In this document: in pieces, positions 1 to 4,022 of the stretch
How positions within the stretch are numbered: the first letter of the stretch is position 1
Layout of the letters: each line of letters starts with the position of its first letter
From: Alphaproteobacteria bacterium
GTDB taxonomy: Bacteria > Pseudomonadota > Alphaproteobacteria > Rhizobiales > Aestuariivirgaceae
Direction: 5' to 3'
Assembly (NCBI GenBank): GCA_024279045.1
Contig: JAJRRZ010000159.1
Coordinates: 1 to 6,239 of the forward strand
Length of the DNA: 6,239 nt
Made by a program: the position numbers and the translations under genes
The notes under the pieces: generated by a model
What the model saw: the letters and a program-made list of their open reading frames with translations, nothing else
Told to the model about the DNA's origin: nothing
Database searches by the model: none

Positions 1-915
1 CATGTAGGTGATAAGGCCCACCGTCTCGCCGCCGAGATCGACGCCTTCGTAGAGCTTCTGCGCCAGCTGCATGGTGCGCTGCGGCGAGAAGCCGAGCTTG
101 CGCGAGGCCTCCTGCTGCAATGTCGAGGTGGTGAACGGCGGTGGCGGGTTGCGCTTTACCGGCTTCGATTCCACCTTCTCCACCACGTAGCCGGCTTCCT
201 GCAGGGCGGAACGGATGCGCTCCGCCTCGATGCCGGTGGAAATGGCCAGCTTGTCGAGCTTGCGGCCCTCCATGCTCACCAGCCGGGCTGGCAGCACATT
301 CTCGCGCGGGGTAAGCAGTTCGGCGTGGATGCTCCAGTATTCCCGCGGGGTGAAGGCTTCGATCTCGCGCTCGCGCTCGTCGACCAGGCGCAGCGCGACA
401 GACTGCACGCGGCCCGCTGACTTCGCGCCCGGCAGCTTGCGCCACAGCACCGGCGAGAGGTTGAAACCCACCAGATAGTCGAGGGCGCGGCGCGCCAGGT
501 AGGCTTCCACCAGTGCGCGGTCGATGTCGCGCGGGCTTTTCATGGCCTCCGATATCGCCGACGGGGTGATGGCATGAAATACCACGCGGCGGATGGCCTT
601 GTCGTCCAGCAGGCCCTTTTCGCGCAGGATCTCCAGCACGTGCCAAGAGATCGCCTCGCCCTCACGGTCGGGGTCGGTGGCGAGGATCAGCTCGTCGGCC
701 CCCTTCAGGGCGCGGGCGATGGCATCGATGTGCTTTTTCGAGCCGGGCTGGATCTGCCATTTCATGGCGAAGTCGTGCTCCGGCTCCACGGAGCCGTCCT
801 TTGGCGGCAGGTCGCGCACGTGGCCGAAGGAGGCCAGCACCTCGTAGTCCTTGCCGAGATACTTGTTGATGGTCTTGGCCTTGGCTGGCGATTCGACGAT
901 GACGAGTGCGGTCAT
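1..915 (-). CDS. topA: DNA topoisomerase I (type IA), N-terminal 305 residues, cut by the window edge
   Basis: Type IA topoisomerase that relaxes negatively supercoiled DNA by breaking one strand through a 5'-phosphotyrosyl link and passing the other strand through. Read on the minus strand, it begins MTALVIVESPAKAKTI. This is the start of the TOPRIM domain, with the acidic Glu8. The metal-binding motif ATDPDREGEA follows at residues 80-88 (Asp81, Asp83, Glu85). SAGRVQSVALRLVDERE (residues 166-182) and FTTSTLQQEASRKLGFS (261-277) are typical of the family. The last codons read GLITYM. Tyr304 (bases 4-6) is the catalytic tyrosine, matching E. coli Tyr319, and Met305 is the final codon in view. 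The ATG at 913-915 is preceded on its strand by GAAGG (924-928) with 8-nt spacing, and the protein starts right at the conserved TOPRIM strand, so the start is secure. The rest, usually more than 500 residues including zinc-ribbon or related C-terminal domains, lies off the left edge. It is divergent from clpP. The reading frame is intact. Confidence 0.97.
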   Translation of the reverse strand, partial: MTALVIVESPAKAKTINKYLGKDYEVLASFGHVRDLPPKDGSVEPEHDFAMKWQIQPGSKKHIDAIARALKGADELILATDPDREGEAISWHVLEILREKGLLDDKAIRRVVFHAITPSAISEAMKSPRDIDRALVEAYLARRALDYLVGFNLSPVLWRKLPGAKSAGRVQSVALRLVDEREREIEAFTPREYWSIHAELLTPRENVLPARLVSMEGRKLDKLAISTGIEAERIRSALQEAGYVVEKVESKPVKRNPPPPFTTSTLQQEASRKLGFSPQRTMQLAQKLYEGVDLGGETVGLITYM

Positions 916-923
916 GGGTGGTG

Positions 924-928
924 CCTTC
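924..928 (-). promoter_or_regulatory. topA ribosome binding site
   Basis: On the minus strand the sequence GAAGG lies 8 nt before the topA ATG. It is the only good Shine-Dalgarno match near this start and supports the call of 915 as the first base of the gene. Confidence 0.7.
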
Positions 929-932
929 GCGC

Positions 933-976
933 GCGGTTGCTCCGGTGCCGTTTGCCCCGGTGCGGTTTGTCCCGGT
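933..976 (-). repeat. Three-copy 15-bp imperfect tandem repeat in the topA leader
   Basis: On the minus strand three adjacent units read ACCGGGACAAACCGC (962-976), ACCGGGGCAAACGGC (947-961) and ACCGGAGCAACCGC (933-946, one base short). The first two differ at 2 of 15 positions. The array ends a few bases before the topA ribosome binding site, so it would lie in the 5' untranslated leader if the candidate promoter at 993-1019 is used. Its reading frame is not that of topA, so it is not an N-terminal extension. The function is unknown. It could be simple slippage-generated sequence, or a binding or RNA-structure element. Confidence 0.7.
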
Positions 977-992
977 GTTGCAGGTGATGGAC

Positions 993-1019
993 ATATAGGC
1001 GCGGCGCGCGGCTGGCAAG
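993..1019 (-). promoter_or_regulatory. Candidate topA promoter
   Basis: On the minus strand CTTG (1016-1019) is followed after 16 nt by CCTATAT (993-999). Both halves match the alphaproteobacterial heat-shock consensus CTTG-N17/18-CYTATNT exactly, but the spacer is one base short. Read as a housekeeping promoter it is TTGCCA-N15-TATATG, where the spacer is also short. Transcription would begin near 986, giving a leader of about 70 nt. It is the only AT-rich hexamer in an otherwise very GC-rich stretch. In E. coli one topA promoter is sigma-32 dependent, so a heat-shock reading is plausible, but it rests on pattern alone. Confidence 0.4.
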
Positions 1020-1035
1020 AGCGGGCCTTCCCGCC

Positions 1036-1164
1036 CAGGGCAGTCGCATTTGGCATCACTTCAACACGGCAATGTCTCCATTTCGCGTCATGCCCGGCAA
1101 TGACGAGCGGGGAGAGCATTTTATCAAGCCGCCCATCGCAATTGTCCCAAATGCAATTGCCCTG
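1036..1164. repeat. Inverted-repeat element with nested palindromes, possibly MITE-like
   Basis: The left end CAGGGCAGTCGCATTTGG (1036-1053) is the reverse complement of the right end CCAAATGCAATTGCCCTG (1147-1164) at 16 of 18 positions. Between the ends more complementary pairs are nested in order: CGGC 1067-1070 with GCCG 1128-1131, AATG 1071-1074 with CATT 1117-1120, TCTCC 1075-1079 with GGAGA 1111-1115, and CGTCAT 1086-1091 with ATGACG 1100-1105 around an 8-nt loop. The 8-mer TTCCCGCC flanks the element at 1028-1035 and 1166-1173, like a target-site duplication. It abuts the left end and stands 1 nt from the right end. There is no coding capacity for a transposase, so any mobility would need one supplied elsewhere. 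Alternatively it is a chromosomal palindromic repeat unit or a transcribed hairpin. The pairing is seen directly; mobility is inferred. Confidence 0.6.
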
Positions 1165-1199
1165 TTTCCCGCCAGCCGGGCAGGGCAGGTGCACGGTGC

Positions 1200-1229
1200 T
1201 TTGGCTTTTGTGCTCCGATGGGCTATCAA
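1200..1229 (+). promoter_or_regulatory. Candidate clpP promoter
   Basis: TTGGCT (1201-1206) and TATCAA (1224-1229) are spaced by 17 nt, a fair housekeeping promoter with 4 of 6 matches in the -10 element. The same bases read as TTTG-N18-GCTATCA, a weaker match to the alphaproteobacterial RpoH form CTTG-N17/18-CYTATNT. Transcription would begin near 1236, 45 nt before the clpP ATG and downstream of the alternative in-frame ATG at 1218, which supports the start at 1281. Confidence 0.45.
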
Positions 1230-1271
1230 TGGCGCGACTCGCATGAGGATTTCCGCAGAACCGCCACGAAT

Positions 1272-1275
1272 GGAG
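1272..1275 (+). promoter_or_regulatory. clpP ribosome binding site
   Basis: GGAG lies 5 nt before the ATG at 1281 and decides between this start and the upstream in-frame ATG at 1218. The upstream ATG would add 21 residues with no family resemblance. Confidence 0.7.
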
Positions 1276-1280
1276 AAGCC

Positions 1281-1919
1281 ATGAAGGACCCGCTGGAACA
1301 GCTCGATACCCTCGGCGCGCTGGTGCCGATGGTGGTGGAACAAACGGCACGCGGCGAGCGCGCCTATGACATCTACTCGCGCCTGCTGAAGGAGCGCATC
1401 ATCTTCATCACCGGGCCGATCGAGGATCACATGTCGACCCTGGTGGTGGCGCAGTTGCTGTTCCTGGAGGCGGAGAATCCGAAGAAGGAGATCGCCATGT
1501 ATATCAACTCGCCCGGCGGGGTGGTTACCTCCGGGTTGGCGATCTACGACACCATGCAGTTCATCAAGCCGCCGGTGTCGACCACGGTGATCGGCCAGGC
1601 GGCCTCCATGGGTTCGCTGCTGCTGGCCGCCGGCGAGGCGGGCATGCGCTATTCGCTGCCCAATGCGCGCATCATGGTGCATCAGCCCTCCGGTGGCGTG
1701 CAGGGGCAGGCGGCGGACATCGAGCGCCACGCCAAGGAAATCCTGGAGCTGCGCGACCGGCTCAACCGCATCTACCACAAGCACACCGGCATGCCGATCA
1801 AGCAGATCGAGGAGTTGCTGGATCGCGATACCTTCCTCACCGCGGAGAAGGCGAAGGAGCTGGGGCTGGTGGACGAGGTGATCGACAAGCGCCCGGGTGC
1901 GGCGGCGGAAGATTCCTGA
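1281..1919 (+). CDS. clpP: ATP-dependent Clp protease proteolytic subunit ClpP
   Basis: Serine peptidase of 212 residues that assembles into a two-ring 14-mer in the cytosol and degrades proteins unfolded by ClpX or ClpA. The catalytic triad is complete: Ser109 in GQAASMGS, His134 in MVHQPSGG and Asp183 in LDRDTF. The spacings of 25 and 49 residues equal those of E. coli Ser111, His136 and Asp185. The N-terminus keeps a short propeptide, and self-cleavage is expected before Ala13 in GALVPMVVEQ by analogy with E. coli. INSPGG (the glycine-rich stretch lining the active site) and the handle-region motif HAKEILELRDRLN are present. The length is normal for the family. The start was chosen from the GGAG site at 1272-1275 and from alignment. 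The gene is followed by clpX after 362 bp on the same strand, and the usual upstream partner tig is absent. No frameshift or missing residue was seen. Confidence 0.98.
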   Translation: MKDPLEQLDTLGALVPMVVEQTARGERAYDIYSRLLKERIIFITGPIEDHMSTLVVAQLLFLEAENPKKEIAMYINSPGGVVTSGLAIYDTMQFIKPPVSTTVIGQAASMGSLLLAAGEAGMRYSLPNARIMVHQPSGGVQGQAADIERHAKEILELRDRLNRIYHKHTGMPIKQIEELLDRDTFLTAEKAKELGLVDEVIDKRPGAAAEDS

Positions 1920-1950
1920 GGCGTGGCCGCGGCGGGCTGGCCATGGGCAA

Positions 1951-1968
1951 GCCGCGCAAGCGGCGTTT
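1951..1968 (+). terminator. Weak hairpin after clpP (possible terminator or attenuator)
   Basis: GCCGC (1951-1955) and GCGGC (1960-1964) pair across a GCAA loop, which is of the stable GNRA type, and GTTT follows. The stem has only five pairs and the T run is three bases, so full termination is doubtful. It could reduce read-through from clpP to clpX or protect the clpP mRNA end. Confidence 0.3.
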
Positions 1969-1973
1969 ACCCT

Positions 1974-1988
1974 GTTCACATGCAGTTC
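1974..1988 (+). promoter_or_regulatory. GTTC-N7-GTTC, matching the alphaproteobacterial LexA box
   Basis: GTTCACATGCAGTTC matches the direct-repeat operator GTTC-N7-GTTC known for LexA in alphaproteobacteria such as Rhodobacter and Rhizobium. It lies 55 bp after the clpP stop. A weak -35-like TTTACC (1966-1971) precedes it and would place it in a 17-nt spacer, but the -10 hexamer ATGAGT is poor. Eight fixed bases are expected by chance roughly once in five windows of this size counting both strands, so the match alone is not proof. Confidence 0.3.
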
Positions 1989-2176
1989 ATGAGTGTCGTG
2001 CCACGCTGTGGAATGACTCGCCGGCGCGCTCTTTGCGGGGATGTCAAGCTTTGCTTAACCTTGCGGGAGCATGCTGGGAGCGTCCAGCCGGGGGAGAGCA
2101 AATCGGCCACCGGGCATGGCGTGCCGCATGAAGGGCGTGGCGTGAAATGAGCGAGGGGCACGGCGGCGGAAACGGG

Positions 2177-2205
2177 CTTGAAGTGCCAAATGTTTCCGCC
2201 TAGCT
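2177..2205 (+). promoter_or_regulatory. Candidate heat-shock (RpoH-type) promoter of clpX
   Basis: CTTG (2177-2180), 18 nt and CCTAGCT (2199-2205) match the alphaproteobacterial RpoH consensus CTTG-N17/18-CYTATNT at all but one fixed position. The fuller -35 is CTTGAA, as in classical sigma-32 promoters. A housekeeping reading is TTGAAG-N17-TAGCTT, which is poorer in the -10. Transcription would start near 2212, about 70 nt before the clpX ATG. clp genes are classical heat-shock genes, which supports the reading. Confidence 0.5.
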
Positions 2206-2271
2206 TCCACATGTGGCGGCCAGCCTGGTCAGCCACGCGGGTGCCGAAGGCGCCTGCCGAGACCGAATGAC

Positions 2272-2277
2272 GAGGAG
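2272..2277 (+). promoter_or_regulatory. clpX ribosome binding site
   Basis: GAGGAG precedes the ATG at 2282 by 4 nt. The spacing is rather short, but the match is strong. It lies inside the longer open frame from 2213, so it argues for the 2282 start. Confidence 0.7.
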
Positions 2278-2281
2278 CCTC

Positions 2282-3550
2282 ATGAGCAACGAAAAGGACG
2301 ACAAGAACATCCTCTTCTGCTCGTTCTGCGGCAAGAGCCAGCACGAGGTGCGCAAGCTCATCGCGGGACCGACGGTGTTCATCTGCGACGAATGCGTCGA
2401 GCTGTGCATGGACATCATCCGCGAGGAGAACAAGACACAGCTCTCCAAGTCCGCCGACGGCGTGCCGACGCCGGAGGAGATATACAACGTCCTCAACGAT
2501 TACGTGATTGGCCAGGATCGCGCCAAGCGCATCCTGTCGGTGGCCGTGCACAATCACTACAAGCGCCTGAAGCACAAGGAAAAGGGCCACGAGGACGTGG
2601 AGCTGGCGAAGTCCAACATCCTGCTTGTGGGGCCGACGGGCTGCGGCAAGACGCTGCTGGCGCAGACGCTGGCGCGCATTCTCGACGTGCCGTTCACCAT
2701 GGCCGATGCCACCACGTTGACCGAGGCCGGCTATGTTGGCGAGGATGTGGAAAACATCATCCTGAAGCTGCTGCAGGCGGCGGACTACAACGTGGAGAAG
2801 GCGCAGCAGGGCATCGTCTATATCGACGAGATCGACAAGATCACCCGCAAGTCGGACAATCCTTCCATTACCCGCGACGTGTCGGGCGAGGGCGTGCAGC
2901 AGGCGCTGCTGAAGCTGATGGAAGGCACGGTGGCTAGCGTGCCGCCGCAGGGCGGGCGCAAGCATCCGCAGCAGGAATTCCTGCAGGTGGACACCACAAA
3001 CATCCTGTTCGTCTGTGGTGGCGCCTTCGCCGGGCTGGACAAGATCATTGCGCGGCGCTTTGACAAGTCGGGCATCGGCTTCGGCGCGGAGGTGAAGGAG
3101 GAAGACCAGCGCTCCACCGGCGAGATTCTGAAGGAGCTGGAGCCGGAGGATCTGTTGCGTTTCGGCCTGATTCCCGAGTTCGTGGGACGCCTGCCGGTGG
3201 TCGCCACGCTGGAGGATCTGGACGAAGATGCGCTGGTGAAGATCCTCACCGAGCCGAAGAACGCCCTGGTGAAGCAGTATCAGCGCCTGTTCGAGATGGA
3301 GGACGTGAAGCTGACCTTCACCAAGGATGCGCTGAGCGCCATTGCCAGCAAGGCCATCGAGCGCAAGACCGGCGCACGAGGACTGCGCTCGATCATGGAG
3401 CATATCCTGCTGGATACCATGTTCGACCTGCCGTCCATGGATGGCGTGGAAGAGGTGGTGATCTCCGCGGAGGTGGTGCAGGGCGAGGCCAAGCCGCTGC
3501 TGATCTATGCCGACAAGGGCAAGGAGGAGGCGCAGGACGCCTCGGCGTGA
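2282..3550 (+). CDS. clpX: ATP-dependent Clp protease ATP-binding subunit ClpX
   Basis: Hexameric AAA+ unfoldase of 422 residues that recognises tagged or native substrates, pulls them through its pore and delivers them to ClpP; it can also remodel complexes on its own. The N-terminal zinc-binding domain has Cys13, Cys16, Cys35 and Cys38 (CSFC and CDEC). The AAA+ module has Walker A GPTGCGKT (117-124, Lys123), the pore loop GYVGED with Tyr151, Walker B IVYIDEID with Asp182 and Glu183, the GGRKH pore-entry loop, and sensor 2 in GARGLRSIME. The tripeptide Ile-Gly-Phe at 265-267 is the loop that docks on ClpP, so pairing with the clpP product upstream is expected. Length is normal (E. coli 424). 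The frame stays open upstream to an ATG at 2213, but the GAGGAG site and the family N-terminus favour 2282. A strong terminator follows 49 bp after the stop. Confidence 0.98.
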   Translation: MSNEKDDKNILFCSFCGKSQHEVRKLIAGPTVFICDECVELCMDIIREENKTQLSKSADGVPTPEEIYNVLNDYVIGQDRAKRILSVAVHNHYKRLKHKEKGHEDVELAKSNILLVGPTGCGKTLLAQTLARILDVPFTMADATTLTEAGYVGEDVENIILKLLQAADYNVEKAQQGIVYIDEIDKITRKSDNPSITRDVSGEGVQQALLKLMEGTVASVPPQGGRKHPQQEFLQVDTTNILFVCGGAFAGLDKIIARRFDKSGIGFGAEVKEEDQRSTGEILKELEPEDLLRFGLIPEFVGRLPVVATLEDLDEDALVKILTEPKNALVKQYQRLFEMEDVKLTFTKDALSAIASKAIERKTGARGLRSIMEHILLDTMFDLPSMDGVEEVVISAEVVQGEAKPLLIYADKGKEEAQDASA

Positions 3551-3561
3551 AGCATGCTCCA

Positions 3562-3576
3562 GCGCCACCACGGCGC
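3562..3576 (+). other. Small hairpin between clpX stop and terminator
   Basis: GCGCC (3562-3566) pairs with GGCGC (3572-3576) across a 5-nt loop. It has no T run and is weaker than the terminator downstream. It may just be part of the structured 3' end of the clpX mRNA. Confidence 0.3.
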
Positions 3577-3599
3577 GCGGATTGCCTGAAAAACATGTT

Positions 3600-3639
3600 G
3601 CCGGCGGCTTCACCTCCTGTGGAGTCGCCGGCTTTTTTT
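3600..3639 (+). terminator. Rho-independent terminator of clpX (or clpP-clpX)
   Basis: A 14-bp stem (3600-3613 with 3619-3632) closes on a 5-nt loop and is followed directly by seven T residues (3633-3639). The outer seven pairs, GCCGGCG with CGCCGGC, are perfect. The inner seven include two G-T wobbles. This is a textbook intrinsic terminator and shows that most transcription from clpX stops here, so lon needs its own promoter. Confidence 0.92.
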
Positions 3640-3697
3640 GTGCTTCCGGTGTTGGTGAAAAGGCGTGTCCGGCAGGCGGAAAGGGAGGTGTGGTGTG

Positions 3698-3726
3698 TTG
3701 GCGGTGCGGGCCACATGGTTGAAAAT
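3698..3726 (+). promoter_or_regulatory. Candidate housekeeping promoter of lon
   Basis: TTGGCG (3698-3703) and GAAAAT (3721-3726) are spaced by 17 nt, with 4 of 6 matches in the -10. It overlaps the -35 of the heat-shock-type site just downstream. If both are real, lon would have a basal and an induced start about 20 nt apart. Confidence 0.3.
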
Positions 3727-3746
3727 GGCTCGCGGGATGCCCATCT
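3718..3746 (+). promoter_or_regulatory. Candidate heat-shock (RpoH-type) promoter of lon
   Basis: GTTGAA (3718-3723), 15 nt and GCCCATCT (3739-3746) match the classical sigma-32 pattern CTTGAA-N13/17-CCCCATNT with one mismatch in each half. In the alphaproteobacterial form CTTG-N17/18-CYTATNT it reads GTTG-N18-CCCATCT. It lies 79 bp after the clpX terminator. lon is a member of the sigma-32 regulon in E. coli, which supports the reading. Transcription would start near 3753. Confidence 0.5.
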
Positions 3747-4002
3747 GCCACACGGACATGCCAACGCGACGAGTCAATGGATACAGGCGGATTTCCCCTC
3801 CAGACCATGCGAGGCGATGCATGGCCCGAGTTGTGCAGGAATCATCACCGGCGCTGGCCGGGGCGGGTGAAACAGGGCATACTGCAACCATGATTCCGTG
3901 CGAGGCTGGCGCCATGGCCGCTTGCGTGCGAAACAGTGCCACAGGCCACGCTGCCCGCAGGGTGCCGACAACAGGGCTGCCAGTGGTGGGGAAAGGCCAG
4001 CC

Positions 4003-4014
4003 AGAAAGGACAGG
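4003..4014 (+). promoter_or_regulatory. lon ribosome binding region
   Basis: AGAAAGGA (4003-4010) followed by CAGG (4011-4014) precedes the ATG at 4023. The better match, AAGGA, stands 12 nt away, which is longer than usual, while AGG at 4012-4014 is at 8 nt. No similar site precedes the next in-frame ATG at 4083, so 4023 is preferred. Confidence 0.55.
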
Positions 4015-4022
4015 CAGACACC

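Larger units (their letters stand above)
916..1280. other. Divergent intergenic region between topA and clpP
   Basis: These 365 bp carry no convincing gene. From left to right they hold the topA ribosome binding site, the 15-bp tandem repeat, the candidate topA promoter, a small GCGGG/CCCGC hairpin (1021-1034), the inverted-repeat element (1036-1164), the candidate clpP promoter (1200-1229) and the clpP ribosome binding site. Open frames crossing the region lack a ribosome binding site or family resemblance. Confidence 0.85.
1920..2281 (+). other. Intergenic region between clpP and clpX
   Basis: These 362 bp hold no supported gene. They contain the weak hairpin at 1951-1968, the GTTC-N7-GTTC site at 1974-1988, a small hairpin GCTGG/CCAGC at 2073-2088, a near-repeat of a 12-mer at 2112-2123 and 2133-2144, the candidate clpX promoter at 2177-2205, a 10-bp palindrome at 2207-2216, and the clpX ribosome binding site. 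The gap is larger than I expect for a tight clpP-clpX operon and is long enough for independent clpX control. Confidence 0.8.
3551..4022 (+). other. Intergenic region between clpX and lon
   Basis: These 472 bp hold the clpX terminator, the candidate lon promoters at 3698-3746, and about 270 bp of leader to the lon ATG. An open frame at 3665-4066 crosses the region and overlaps the start of lon. Codons from its internal ATG at 3821 have only about half G or C in third position, unlike the neighbouring genes, so I do not call it. No tRNA, sRNA or known riboswitch was recognised in the leader. Confidence 0.8.

Noticed and set aside
1137..1162. Direct repeat GCAATTG at 1139-1145 and 1153-1159
   Set aside because: It overlaps the right end of the inverted-repeat element and is explained at least partly by the GCAATTGC palindrome there. 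It is not treated as a separate operator.
1218..1280. Longer clpP start at 1218
   Set aside because: It adds 21 residues not found in ClpP, has no ribosome binding site, and would lie upstream of the predicted transcription start near 1236.
1056..1979. A 307-codon open frame on the minus strand opposite clpP
   Set aside because: Antisense shadow of clpP extending through the inverted-repeat element. No family resemblance.
2043..2048. A perfect TTGACA -35 hexamer on the minus strand
   Set aside because: No -10-like hexamer lies at a suitable distance, and no minus-strand gene follows.
1923..2150. Two short overlapping frames (1923-2150 and 1943-2131) in the clpP-clpX gap
   Set aside because: Neither has a ribosome binding site or a recognisable product.
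2213..2281. Longer clpX starts at 2213 and 2267
   Set aside because: The added residues are not part of the ClpX zinc domain, and the GAGGAG site serves the ATG at 2282.
1976..3808. A 610-codon open frame on the minus strand opposite clpX
   Set aside because: It is the antisense shadow of clpX, whose motifs are intact. The His, Leu, Arg and Gln-rich translation is typical of such shadows in GC-rich DNA, and no family resemblance or ribosome binding site is seen.
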